From contig NC_056762.1 of the NCBI RefSeq assembly GCF_018687715.1, positions 23,902,864 to 23,966,863 of the forward strand: 64,000 bases of DNA, in the 5' to 3' direction. Positions within the stretch are counted from its first letter, which is position 1, and the number at the start of each line of letters is the position of its first letter. This document shows, in pieces, positions 1-11,420 of the stretch. This DNA comes from Carya illinoinensis. Lineage: Eukaryota; Streptophyta; Magnoliopsida; Fagales; Juglandaceae. Below the pieces are notes generated by a model. The model was not told where the DNA came from, made no database searches, and saw only the letters and a program-made list of their open reading frames with translations. The position numbers and the translations under genes are program-made.

Positions 1-790
1 AAACTGACGTTCAAAGATCAAATTCAATGGGGATGAAAACTTCTAAGAAATCGATTTCACCTAATTCTTCACTATGCTTTTCTCATCCAACTAATTTAAC
101 TTAAACCTCTTTTGTCTATTAGCAAATCTCTAATTCATCCAAAAGCCTCTTTCGATAGTCAATTGGAATTGATTCTTGGTTATCAATTCACACAAGAATA
201 TGCAAATTCAATAATCAAGAATGCAATAAGATCAATGATTTAATGACTACATAGGTTCATACAAGTCTTTCGATCTCTATACTTACCTATGCTGAAATAT
301 CCAAGATCTACCCTATGATTCCCTCTTTCGATAGCAAATCACAAGATTACTTATCATCTAATCAATGGCCAGTTAATTAGAAGCAATAAATTCAGAATAA
401 ATCAGATAAACAAAGAGAGAATTGCATTAAATTAGCATAGACAATCAAGCATATTTCGGAAATAGGTTACATCATTTTCCCAGAATGAAGAAAATTTAGC
501 TCATGCTAGAAATGAAATTCAACATAAACGAATTCACCATAATTGTTCTGAGAAGATGGGAAGAAGAAAATAAACACTGAAAAATCCTCTTTGCAGCCTC
601 AACTCGTCGTCAAAAGCTCAAAGGAACGATTCAACGCTTTTCTCTAGTCCGTGCTCGTGTATGATTCCAACGTACGTGCAATAATTGGAATTCCGTCTCC
701 AAAACAAATGAATTGAATCCTTCTAGCTGTGTTTTTCTGTCCCAAAGAGTGTTCTCCAGTCCAAACTCGCGGCTCTAGAGTGAAAAATGG

Positions 791-801
791 CTTTTATATG
801 G
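791..801 (-). promoter_or_regulatory. TATA box of the Athila-like LTR
   Basis: The minus strand reads CCATATAAAAG. It sits about 45 bp downstream of the 51-bp repeat array, where U3 should give way to R, so it is the likely core promoter of this LTR. Confidence 0.55.
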
Positions 802-842
802 TCCCACGGCGGAAAACCTAAAATCTGTCAAAATACGATGTT

Positions 843-1082
843 CGCTCGAGCGGGGTGTCGAGCGCGAGTCGAGCGTTCAACGCTGCCTGATTTTGCTCGA
901 GCGTCCTATCAAGCGCACATCGAGCGTTCGACTCTGCCTGATTTCGCTCGAGCGGCCAATGTCTCCACTCGAGCGATCTTCGTTTTTCAGCAACCCGCTC
1001 GAGCTCCCTGTCGAGCGGCAGTCGAGCGTTTGAATCTGCCTGAATTCGCTCGAGCGGCCAAAAGCCTCCGCTCGAGCGAACT
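843..1082 (-). repeat. Array of 51-bp CGCTCGAGCG units
   Basis: About four and a half units of 51 bp. Each carries GCTCGAGCG, AGGCAG and CGCTCGA at fixed spacing when read on the minus strand. One unit has diverged in its middle but keeps the length. The same unit with the same 51-bp period occurs at 30909-31235. Because 51 is divisible by 3, the array creates long spurious open frames on both strands (for example 787-1101 and 818-1153); these are not genes. Confidence 0.9.
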
Positions 1083-1118
1083 TGTAAAATCTGCAATATG
1101 AAATTTTGCAAGTCATCA

Positions 1119-1356
1119 GATACCCCCAAACTTACAACTTTGTTTGTCCTCAAACAAAAAGAAAAATAAATGATAGTTTAGGTAATATCGACTCGACCCG
1201 AAAGAGAAGTATCATCACTCACCAAACTTTTATGAATTTAGATTTCATCTCTAGTATCTTACTCTTTTAACATCAAAGATGGCAGGAAAATCAATCAAAA
1301 ATTTTGCAATTTGTCAAGCAAGAGTTAGGCGTTTACTTCAACCTAAAGCTAAGATG
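1119..1356 (-). other. Residual 3' internal sequence of the Athila-like element, then junction
   Basis: Non-coding sequence adjoining the polypurine tract of the minus-strand Athila-like element. It is cut off where Tekay integrase homology starts at about 1357. No terminal repeat or target-site duplication is visible at that junction, so it looks like a deletion or illegitimate recombination joint rather than a clean insertion edge. Confidence 0.45.
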
Positions 1357-2546
1357 TATCCCGGCAGTACAAAGATGTATCAAGATTTGAAGAAAAATTA
1401 CTGGTGGGATGGAATGAAGAAGGACGTTGCCTTATATGTGGAGAAATGCCACACGTGCCGTCAGGTAAAGGCCGAGCATCAGAGACCTGCAGGTATGCTC
1501 CAACCCCTCCCTATTCCTGAGTGGAAATGGGATGACATCACAATGGACTTTGTTGTGGGTTTGCCGAGAAAGCCTAGTGGGAAGAATTCTGTTTGGGTGA
1601 TTGTGGACCGGTTAACGAAGAGTGCTCATTTTATGCCTGTTAACAACACTGACTCTTTGGGTAAGTTGACCCGTTTGTATGTCAAAGAGATAGTGCGACT
1701 ACACGGCGTACCAAAGAGTATAGTGTCGGATCGAGACCCGAGGTTTACGTCGCAGTTTTGGAAGAGTTTGCAGGCAGCTTTGGGTACTAAGTTGAAGTTC
1801 AGTACTGCTTATCATCCGCAGACAGACGGCCAGTCAGAGCGTACCATTCAGACCCTGGAAGACATGTTGCGAGCATGTGTCCTGGAATTCCAAGGGAGTT
1901 GGGAAAATCATTTGCCGCTCAGATGGCTCCCTATGAAGCTCTTTATGGGAGAAAGTGTAGGTCACCCTTGTGTTGGGATGAAGTTGGGGAGAGTAGGATA
2001 ATTGGACCCAAAATAATTCAAGAAATGCAAAGCCAAGTCCGGATCATCAGAGACAAAATGGCGGCAGCTCAGAGTTGCCAGAAAAGCTACGCTGACACCC
2101 GGAGGAGAGAGTTGTCTTTTGAAGTTGGTGATTGGGTTTATCTTAAAGTCTCTCCCATGAGAGGTGTTAAGCGTTTTGGTAAGAAAAGGAAACTAGATCC
2201 GAGGTACGTCGGCCCTTTTCAGATTCTGGAGAGAGTAGGGTCCGTCGCCTATAGGGTTGCTTTGCCAGATTATTTTGGGGATGTTCATGATGTCTTCCAC
2301 GTATCATCCCTGAAGAAGAGTTTTGGACAGCAAGAGCCACGTTTCATCGACCCAGCAGGTATTCAGTTGCAACCGGATCTCACTTACGAAGTTGTTCCGT
2401 CGTAGATTTTGGATTGGAAGGAGCAGCAGTTGAGGTCCAAGACGATACCTTTAGTTAAAGTGGCTTGGGGAGATCCGTTAGCTCAAGACTTCTCTTGGGA
2501 GCGAGCAGCGGACATGAGGGAGCAGTACCCGTATTTGTTCGAATGA
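1357..2546 (+). pseudogene. Ty3/gypsy (Tekay-type) integrase and chromodomain, broken
   Basis: This is the C-terminal end of a chromovirus polyprotein. Reading starts at [11 protein letters not shown] with the zinc-binding CHTCRQ (the upstream His pair is lost). The integrase core follows with the D, D and E positions in [19 protein letters not shown] and [11 protein letters not shown]. At about 1921 roughly 50 bp are missing after SWENHLPL, shifting the frame; the next frame continues from [18 protein letters not shown] through the GPFQILERVG/FHVSSLKK region. A TAG at 2403-2405 interrupts the end. The chromodomain-like tail (LVKVAWGDP, FSWERAADMREQYP) closes with TGA at 2544-2546. Gag, protease, RT and RNase H are absent. 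Integrase would normally insert the element's cDNA and the chromodomain target chromatin; this copy cannot make a full product. Confidence 0.9.
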
Positions 2547-2650
2547 TGAAGGTATGTATTTTAACCTTGATCTCAGTTGGTTTATGAGCGTTTATGTGGC
2601 TTGCTTTAAATTGGGGGTTGATTTGCAATTTCGAGGACGAAATTGTTTTT

Positions 2651-2663
2651 AAGGAGGGGAGGA
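2651..2663 (+). other. Polypurine tract
   Basis: AAGGAGGGGAGGA directly abuts the LTR start TGTGATGACC at 2664, as expected for the plus-strand primer of a Ty3/gypsy element. Confidence 0.75.
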
Positions 2664-4818
2664 TGTGATGACCCGCTTTTGAGTGTATTTTCGCTGAAAT
2701 AATTGTTTTTATTTTAATTAATATATCAGTTATTTATTTTAAATTATTTGCGTTTTAAAATTGGTTTTTAATTTAATTTAATTTAATTGATGTTGTGTTT
2801 TATTTCTTTTAGTTGTTTTGTGGTTTTAATCTCTTTTTGGCAGTTTAGTTTTGTTTTCCGGATGAGGATTAGATCTCCTCTTTTCCCTACACTTCTTTTC
2901 TTTTTCCTTTCTTTTTCTTTTTCCTCTTTCTTTTTCCTTCTTCTTTTCTTTTTCCTTTCTTTTTCTTTTTTTCTTTTTTCTTTTTTCTCTCTTCTCTCTC
3001 CCCGCGTTCGGACCCCCCCGAGCTCTCTCTCTCCTCCCTCTCCCTCACGCCGGCGTCCCTTCCACAGCCCAGACCGCCGCCGTCCGGCCACCGTTCGGCC
3101 CCCCACCGGTCCCATTCTCTTCCCCTCCCTCCGGTGCACCACCCCACCCAAGCTCACCCCCAACCGGCCGGCCATTTGGCCGGAAAAAGCCCAACAAAGC
3201 CGCATGGTTTTGGCTCCGATCCGCCGCCGTCGCTCCACCTCCGGCCACCATTTCTTCACCACTTCATCACTGACTCCTTGCCGTCCTAACCCACCCATTT
3301 CCGGCCTCCAACGACCACCGGAACAGCTCCTACGAGCTTAGTTTCCGTTTTGGGTAATCCGGCCATTTCCGGCGATTCCGCCGCCACCCACGGCCAACCA
3401 CCACTTCCAATAGCTTCACAACCATCCCTAGACCACCCCCTATCAATCTCATGTCCTAGTTTGTCCCCGTTCAAAAGTGAGTTTTTCAAACCCACGGCCA
3501 CAGTGAATTTTCACTGTGACGTTGCTTTTCCGGCGCCGTTTGCGACGCCGCTTGTTTTCTAAAATTGCCATATAGCGCTGTAAGTATTTTCCAAACTCTA
3601 TTTTCATATTTTAATATATATTGCTCATTCAATTATTTACTGTTGTTGGTTGTTGATTCCAGACTGAGTCCGAGGAGTTTCGGGGGTCGGATGGATGGAG
3701 GACGGAGTTGCCTGTTTATTTGATTTATGATTGTTGGATTATTTTATTATGCATTGTTATGGCATTACATGGTGCATGCACGTGTGTTTGTGGGATTTGT
3801 GTGAAAAGCCTGTGTATTGGCGTGAGTGGTTTTACTGGTGCGTGTGTATCATGAGCCCAAGCCGGGATTGGTTATTATCTCGGTGGAGCTCCTCTGGTCA
3901 CTCGGGAGCGGAATAAACTAAGTGATGTCCCCTGAGTTGTCGAGAGCGATGACGGGAGCGGGGCTAGGGGATGCTTGGCTACGAACGCGCCGGGCGCGGA
4001 ACCGGGCATCGCCCTACTCACCGACTCCGTGGCCCTTCGCTGGCGAGGGCTAGAGGATGCTTGGCTACGCACGTGCGGGGCGCGGAACTGGGCATCGCTT
4101 GTTAGGTGTCACATGCGTGGTGGTACTCTACGGTGTGACACTGGAGCCAGGGTGTGCGGATGACCCCTAGGGGAGGTCATGGTGCATACGGTTAAAATTG
4201 GATAATGGTTTATGAGGCCAAATGGGACTTTTGGCGTGGGCCGGATGGACTTCTGGCGAGATATTGGGCCGGATGGACTTCTGGCGAGATATTGGGCCAA
4301 ATGGACTTTTGGCGTGTTTTTCGGAAAGGATGTGTTTTTGGGCCAAATGGGTTTTTGGCGTGTGTGGAAAACTTGTATTTTATGGGCTTTGTGCATTGGG
4401 CATGTATCATGCATCTTGTTTGAGTTTTATGTATTTTTATCTGGTAGTGTTTGGGTTTTACTTACCTGCGGTACCATTCGTGGTTCCGTAGCTTTTGATG
4501 CAGAGTTAGAGGACGAAGAGGAGGAGGCTGAGCCTGAGGATGCGGCTCTGCCGGGTTGCTGATGCTATCTTTTATATTTGTTAAAACTGTATTTGTGTTT
4601 TGTAATATTTTATTTATGTATGTTTTAAACAGCTTGTGTTACGTTAAGAAAAATTCTGGTACTTAGTTATGACTTTCGTTATCCGCTGCGTGTTTCTCTG
4701 TACACATCTGTTGCCTTGCACACACTCGGCACCCGTCGATGGGATGGTGACCCGGGTTGTCACCATCCAGACGTCTCGATTTTCCCGTGTTCGGGCGTGG
4801 GGATTTGGGGGCGTCACA
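2664..4818 (+). mobile_element. Tekay-type 3' LTR (copy A)
   Basis: This 2155-bp LTR starts TGTGATGACC and ends GGGGGCGTCACA. It is recognisably the same family as 13740-15820, 44567-46640 and 47644-49762 (inverted). Internal marks shared with those copies are a long CT-rich tract (about 2876-3060), an imperfect direct duplication with 86-bp period built on GATGCTTGGCTACG (3970 and 4056), and a GACGAAGAGGAGGAGGC block near 4511. It is the 3' LTR of the broken polyprotein to its left. The sequence after it is a SINE, so the insertion seems to have entered that SINE. The other target-site duplication copy is gone. Confidence 0.88.
4238..4320 (+). repeat. 28-bp tandem triplication inside LTR copy A
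   Basis: About three copies of a 28-bp unit containing GGATGGACTTCTGGCGAG start at 4238 and 4266, with a diverged third. Copy B has no such expansion at this position, so it arose after the copies separated. Confidence 0.75.
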
Positions 4819-4925
4819 CAATGGCCCCTAGAGATTGTTTTCACCCAAAGCGATTGGAACCTTAGATTTGAGGGAGTATGCCTTCAAGCCCAAGGCCTTT
4901 ACCACTTGAGTCAAACCCTAGGGGT
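4819..4925 (-). mobile_element. tRNA-derived SINE (partial)
   Basis: On the minus strand a pol III A-box-like stretch (TGACTCAAGTGGTAAAGGCC, plus-strand 4894-4913) is followed by a B-box-like GGTTCCAATC (4852-4861) at tRNA-like spacing. The body downstream is cut by the Tekay LTR end at 4818. The arrangement matches the Au-like class of plant SINEs; the family name is not known to me. It is not a functional tRNA gene, because no cloverleaf can be drawn. Confidence 0.55.
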
Positions 4926-4930
4926 TTTAT

Positions 4931-5345
4931 ATTGAAAATTTGTTTTTTTTAATTAATAAGAGATTTATTACTACGAATAGTCAAAACCCAAGTACACAGG
5001 AGGTATGCAAGAAGAAATACCTACATACACTAACCAAAAAAGATTAAAGAAAATCCAAAAATTCTTCTCCATTCAATACAGTAGCCTTAGCACACAAACA
5101 CAATTGGTTTTATGGTGACAATTATCAGAATCATTATAAATAATTAAGGTAGGGAAAAACATTACCCCATTCTGTCAATAGATCCAAAACTATACTGGTA
5201 GAATTTCCAAGATTTGGAAATGATGAGATCCTTTCAAGAATATTGAGGGAAACAAACTAGGGAAGTTCACCTAATTTTCGTCTTGTATTAACATTCCTAG
5301 TCTGTACTGCCAAAAGAGGGGGTGGAGAAAGGGAAATAGAAAATT
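4931..5345. other. AT-rich sequence without a recognisable gene
   Basis: No coding similarity, repeat or RNA gene could be seen here. Confidence 0.5.
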
Positions 5346-8300
5346 TGTGACGCCTCCAAATTCCACTTGAGATCAGACAGACATTTATAGTTTTGAGACA
5401 TGCAACACAAGATTTTACCTTGTTCATGACATATAAGATGCAATGTCCCTAATATGCATCTAGCATTATACAATATAAACAGCGAATGATTTTTTTCTTT
5501 AGCAATATTATGTACTAAATTGAAAATATCCAAATACTTCAAATATACTTCGAACATAAAGGCATATTAAACATCCATGATCACAACACTAGTTCAAAAT
5601 GGTTGTGATCAAAAGAGTAATGGAGATATAAATCCATAAGTATAAGTAGTAACCTATGTTAACTACTATGCTATCATCGACATCGCACTATCGCTTAGTC
5701 GACCGTATCTAGTTGGTCGAGTCCCAATTCTCCTTCGAGTCCTGTAACAAGGTCTACCATTCAGGTATGAATGGTAGTTGTGACTACCACAATAAGATTT
5801 GATTACAACTCTCAACAAGTTAACAGAAAACTTCCACAAAGGTTAATGATGTATGCATGGCAATAAAAGCATGAATGCATAATCAAAGTCATAAGTAAGC
5901 ATAGAATAATTTGACTTACAACATAGCATAACTTGACATAAATTAAACTAAAACGTGAACTAAACTTGACTTGACATAACATGAACTTGATCTGAGACTT
6001 AACTCGACATGAACTTGAACTTAATATGAACTTGGAATCTTATTCCTTAACTGATTAAATGTGAATATGTGGGTGCTACATGTGTCCCCAAGAGCCATGT
6101 GTCCTTGCCAACTACTAAATAAGAATACAAGTATCTGGACTAGCTGTGAGTGTATTAATACATACTCCATAGTCGTTGTGGCCCCATGTATTCTACATGT
6201 CACAATTGTTATGTCTCACGTAGTGTATGCGCTACAATAATTGTGACCCCATACTTCATGCTCCACACTTTTTGTGGCCACATGAATTGTTGAAATGAAA
6301 TGTAGCTCTATCTGCGTTAGTGTCTAGTGCACTCCGATGAACAGCTAGTTTGCCCCCCGCCTGCTACCAGTTGACATTATTTCGTTAACTAAGGAAATTT
6401 CACACCTATTTAAATATTCTAGTATAACATGACATGAACGCAAATCGAAAAACATGACTTACTTGAGATAGAAATATTTTGTAACATGACATAATATGTA
6501 ACAGACAACATTTCATAATATGGCGTACTTGCAATAGTGAACATGACATGACATGACATGCATGTAACAAATGACATAACATAACATGACATACTTGCAA
6601 TGTATAGTAATACGTGATAGAATATATTGTGTAACAGATGAATAATTCGTGATAGAATAAAGTCTGTGTAACAGATGAATAAATAATGACGTGACAATAC
6701 ATGACATATATGAAAACATACATAGATAAACTGTAGTTCCTTTACTCATCACACATACAGAGTATACTAATAGTAAGTTAAAACCTAACTTACCTTCATT
6801 TCCACATTTTCATGCAAGCTCAAACACGATCACAAAGAACTGTAAGTAGTGATTTTAAAAGTTAAAAACTTAATCACTAACTCAAAAAGTCACCAACATT
6901 TATGTAAATTTTGTCCTAAATACAAATATCAATTCAGAAATATTTAACACTAAACACAACCATGTAAACCTTTTAGGGACGAAACATGTATAGGCTATTC
7001 CCCTTGATTTTGTTGCAATTCTTCCAATTTGAGAACTCCTGATCAAATCACATTTTTGCAATAAAGATCTTCCTATCCTAAGTTTAAAACATTCTTAAAA
7101 CCTCAACACCAAATGTTTTAGTAAAAAAATCCAAACGTTTTAACTAAAAATGCAAACCCTTGAATAACAAGGTTTGATCTATTTCAAAATATCTCCAAAA
7201 ATTTCAAAAAATCCAAATTTTACTTCTAACATATTCATATTATATTTATAAGAATAACCGTGTTTTGAATCATCAAGCAAAAGTCATCAAAATCACCAAA
7301 ACAACACTTGAAGTTTTCGGCTTCCCTCTAAGTCCAAAAACATATTTTGTTTCTTAACTAGTTTTGATCAACCACTTGATCCATGACTTATAAAGATGTG
7401 ATCTTTAAACCAAGACATCACATGATTTAAAAATGTGTCATAAAATATATCCAAGCTTCAAACTCAAGATCACATGGTTAAAAATCAACCAAAACATGGA
7501 TTTAGATATGAACATCAATTCTTCGACCTATCCACATATCTCCTTGCATAAAAATTCATATCTTTAAATATAACATGAAATGTTTTCAAAATAATATTCT
7601 AACATATATATAAGGGACTTAATATCATAAAATAAAAATATCAAAGCCATTGGAATAAGTTTAAATCACAAAAGATCTAAACTTTCTCAAAACAGAAACT
7701 GTTTTTCCCTTTTCCAGTTTCTAGGTTTTGGATTTAAAACAATATTTCCCCAAAAGCTTTGTTCAAGCAACAAATCCTCAAAAAAAAATCATATAAACAT
7801 GATAATAATACTTCATAAAATCTTTGGACCAAGACCTATCCATTAGTTTTGTCAAAAACTCCCAAATATAACATACTCTCTAGTTTATTACCCATAATGA
7901 ACTTTCTAGGGTTTAAACACCTTTTGACCAACCAAATGATCTTCAAATGGAACAAATGAGGTATCCATATAAACTTCACTAAAAAAGAAACAACATTCAT
8001 TAGAAATCTTTGTGAGAAAATACTTACAAAAGCTTCGAATCAGGCGTGTAAAAGAACTAAGAAAAGTTGTCTGAGAGTGTCTTTTATGTTCATTCAAAGA
8101 AAAGTGGAAAGAAGATTTTTTTTCTTGGGAAGTGGGCTGGAGGGCTTCTTGCACAAGTTATGGAAGATGATAAGTCTAAAACGAAACTTGAGTAATAGTT
8201 TTTCTTACCCAATTAAAAAAAAAAAAAATCAGCCCAAGATATTTCCTCTAAGTGGAGTGTGGAATGGAAAGAGTGAGGTGGCCTTGTAGCTTTTTAATTC

Positions 8301-9078
8301 AAGTGCCTTCTAGGCCCTCTTAAAAAAATTTAATCAGCCATGTGGGGGTGTAACTACTTAGCCAAGACGCAATGCCAAGCTAGTCAAATTCGTAGGCCTT
8401 AATTGATCTAAACCGAAAAAGGCCTCAATTTCCAGTTTCAAGAGGGTTTGGGTTGCTATCAAGCCCAAATCTTAATTCTCTTGGCCCAATCAAATATTTA
8501 AGGTTAAAAGGATTGGATAATAATGTCATAACATAAATTTTAAGGGTTAATAGCATGTAGAAGTGATTTAATTAAGTGATTAAACACAATGCAAGGAATC
8601 AATTCAGTTAGGATTTTGAGGTCAACTGTAAGATTTGGATAAAACAGTTTTGGATTTCGATTTCAACCATGCTTTTAGGTTCTCAGTTGGATTCCAACCA
8701 AAAAGGATTTACACCCTAGTAAAACCCTAGAATTTATACCCTAGTAAATCCTCTTTGGTTTGACACAATTTCATTGGTTGGATGGAATAGGGTTTTCTTA
8801 GGTGGCATGATCTCATATATTGATTCCTTCAAATCCATAAAATGTTCCTTATGATGATAAGTGTCTACTATACATCAAGTGTGGCTAAGATCTTACCAAG
8901 TGGTTAAATAAAACTTCTTTAACCTAATTTGGACATTCCACATGTGATTTTGAAAACACTATATTTGGTGCGTTTATCGAGATTACTATTCACTCCAAAA
9001 AAGTATATAATAAACTTAGTGTTGAAAATTCCTGAAAGTAGGAAATGAAAAAAAAATTAATGTGTAAAAAATAATACA
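5346..9078 (-). mobile_element. Possible old LTR, minus orientation
   Basis: TGTGACGCCTCCAAATTCC at 5346 resembles the inverted end of a long Ty3/gypsy LTR (…GGCGTCACA). The stretch to about 6800 has the texture of a U5 region like those of the other long LTRs here. AAATT flanks it at 5341-5345 and again at 9079-9083 after ATACA, which would fit a target-site duplication, but the sequence is AT-rich and this may be chance. The right end is therefore uncertain. No coding sequence was found in it. Confidence 0.3.
5880..6740. repeat. Degenerate ACATGA/ACATAA-rich low-complexity stretch
   Basis: Short imperfect repeats of ACATGA, ACATAA and ACTTGA dominate, most clearly at 6540-6600. Spurious small frames on the minus strand come from this composition. 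Confidence 0.6.
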
Positions 9079-10058
9079 AAATTAAAAGAAGGAAATGAAA
9101 AAAAATACTCAGTGATCAGTTGACATTCATATCCTACTTGAAAAAAAAAAAAAAGATCTAAGAGTTAAAAGGCCATAAAATCATTTTCAATAAGGGAACA
9201 AGAATAACACCACCACAAAAAATGAAATATTATTATCAATAAAAATAATATGGTATAATACATCTGTAAAACATTTACAGCTACGTCTCTCCCAGTTAAC
9301 AAAACTCAGATAACATGAGATCACAATATATGGTTTCTAAAACTTAGATAACCTTCCTTACATGTACCTTTTAGTTTCTTTGAATTTCCTTACAACAACG
9401 ATAGAGAAATATCAATTGTCACCTATAGAAAATTCATGCAACTTGAGTAAATCTCCAATTGAACAGTTACTTCGTAATATTATTTGAAATACTTAAATCA
9501 CCTATTTTAACTCCTCAAAAGCCTAAAATTCTCTTAACCCTAAAATATCACTTTCTAAATTTATGAATATCCACTTAATCAAATTCATACTATCGAAAAT
9601 AATCGAATAAATATTCTGTTTTTAAAAAAAATACAGATATTGTAAAATATTTAAAAATACTAACAACATTTAATAAATAGTAGAATACATTGGCTACTTT
9701 AAATTCTACATGCTAAAGAAATTTGATACAAGTTTACAAAATGTAGTTTGATAGAAGTTTTGAAAATGAAGTGAACATTAGAAAATTGTACCATATTACC
9801 AGCTGATCAGCATGTTTCATATTTGTTTGTAGAATCAATTGACAAGTTATTAAATTTCTTATGGCGCTATTGTTTCATTTGGTCTATATCTAGGCCAAGC
9901 TAGATTATCCACTCTTTTTGCTTGGTTTCTTTTGCAATGTTTTCCAAGAATGGTAGATGGTCTTGTAAAAAAAATAAAAAATCTAAATGTATAAGATTGA
10001 AGGTTCAAAAGATTCTAAATAGGCATATTTTTGTAATTATAAAAATTCATGCTTTGAT
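9079..10058. other. AT-rich sequence, nothing recognised
   Basis: Several poly-A runs and no supported gene, RNA or terminal repeat. Confidence 0.5.
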
Positions 10059-10382
10059 TTATAATTCTATCATTTGAATTGAAAGAGTTAAAAAAATATG
10101 ATAATATGTTACCTCGCTAGTATGATTTATAAAATCAATTGTTGAATAACCCAGTGCTTCTTCTATAATTCCACCAAATATCACTGTAGCTCGACAACTA
10201 TTAGCAACAGAAATATAGTTATCTGTTAGGATGCATAGAAAGAATATGTTAAATTTTTTAAGCGAGTGATGTAAACTGAAGTTTAGAAAGAAAGTACATA
10301 CCATGGTTGTGTATTTACAATGGTAACACAAAAATGTTTCATTGTATTGATAGCTAGTTCCTTTATTACATCCGCAAGACAT
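10059..10382 (-). pseudogene. Replication protein A-like C-terminal fragment
   Basis: The minus frame contains CNKGTSYQYNETFLCYHCK, resembling the zinc-ribbon start of the RPA1 C-terminal OB fold (Rep factor-A_C type). A non-matching stretch follows that may be an intron, then CRATVIFGGIIEEALGYS and IDFINHTSE, which resemble the second half of the same fold. RPA large subunit binds single-stranded DNA in replication and repair. Plant genomes carry many RPA-like pieces, some spread by Helitrons. Here only about 100 codons remain, with no upstream OB folds or start, so it is a fragment. The family call is from memory of the fold's motifs and is moderate at best. Confidence 0.4.
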
Positions 10383-10538
10383 ATAAAAGAAGATTTGCTA
10401 GAGGTCAAGCACATTTATCTTCCATTTTACCCAAAATTTTGGTTTTTGCATGATATTTTTTTACATTATTAAAATTGTTATGTTGTAATATTCAACAATT
10501 AGCAAAGTATTGTTTAGAATATAATTTTACTATCATGG
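10383..10538. other. Short AT-rich spacer
   Basis: No feature seen between the RPA-like fragment and the target-site duplication of the next LTR. Confidence 0.5.
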
Positions 10539-10839
10539 GTTGTTGTACCACCCCGCCTAAAAAGCTCCTAAGGCCTTGACCTTAATAGCCTTAATCCTAA
10601 TTAATTAGGAGTTAGGCTATTGGGAATAAGAACATTTTTAGATTTTTGAGTTGGCAAGATGACCATATACTCTGGGTTTAGTTAGAATTATTAAGATTCT
10701 AGTGCAATATTGAGTTTGAGGAAAATCAAATTTTTGGATCTTGATTGGTTTAGTAGTATTATGTCAAAGATCTTTTAGTGCTCAATTATTTTTGAGAAAA
10801 GGTGCCAAGAGGCCAATGTTAAAGTGGCATATTGGAGAT

Positions 10840-11420
10840 TTTGCCACCTTATTGGGCTAAGTAATTGGGGTTAAATTTTTTATGGATTTAAGAAGGCCCA
10901 AGAGATTGGTTTATTAAGGCCCAAGCATTTTGGGTATAAAGGCTTAAGAGAGACACTAAGGCCTTAGGTCCAACTTGATGGACATAAGACTGCAGGCACT
11001 ACTGGATGGATATAAGGCTTGATGCCCTACTTGATGAACATAAGACTTTAGGGCTCTAATTCAATAAGGATGTGATGGGCTAAGGATGACATGTTAAAAA
11101 GCCTTAGGCCCAATTTGGGAGATATAAAATTTTAAGCCTTTCTTGGTGGACACTAGAAAGTAGGCCCAGTGTAAAGGACATAAAGTCATTGGGCCTAACT
11201 TAGTAAGAGTGAAGGCCTTAGGCCCAAGTTTGAAGACATAAGATTTTAGTCCTCACTTATTGGACACAATACTATGGCCTAACTTATTAGAACCAAACTA
11301 TTAGGCTCAACTTAGTAAGTGTAAGGCCATTGGGCCTAACTTAGGAAGACTCAAGACTTTGGCCCAATTGAGAGAAGACCCAAAGTTTAGGACCCAACCT
11401 AGTTGGCCTTTGAGGCCATA
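10840..11420 (+). repeat. Degenerate repeats of a GGCCTTAGGCCCAACTT / GACATAAGACT motif
   Basis: Within the U3 part of the large solo LTR, phrases such as AGGCCCAACTT, GGACATAAGACT and TAAGGCC recur roughly every 35-60 bp with many changes. They look like an old tandem array, not coding sequence. Confidence 0.55.

Larger units (their letters stand above)
1..1118 (-). mobile_element. Athila-like 3' LTR (partial, cut by window start)
   Basis: Read on the minus strand, an LTR begins with TGATGACTTGC at 1118 and runs off the left edge. Just outside it (about 1119-1131) lies a polypurine tract, GTTTGGGGGTA on the minus strand, preceded by the TTGAGGACAAACAAAG stretch that commonly precedes the 3' LTR in Athila/Tat elements. 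The LTR holds the 51-bp repeat array (843-1082), a TATA box near 796 and a U5 part with the motif GACTATCGAAAGAGG, which I associate with Athila-type LTRs. The other LTR end and the primer binding site lie outside the window. The Athila assignment is inference. Confidence 0.6.

Noticed and set aside
787..1153. Open frames on both strands with Arg/Ala/Glu repeats, also at 30889-31279
   Set aside because: They arise from the 51-bp array, whose length is a multiple of 3 and which lacks stop triplets; there is no start context or flanking coding.
3940..4170. Ribosomal RNA-like GC-rich block
   Set aside because: It is part of the LTR, repeated in all four copies with the 86-bp duplication, and no rRNA signature was seen.
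4852..4913. tRNA gene
   Set aside because: A- and B-box-like words only; no acceptor or anticodon stems can be paired. SINE fits better.
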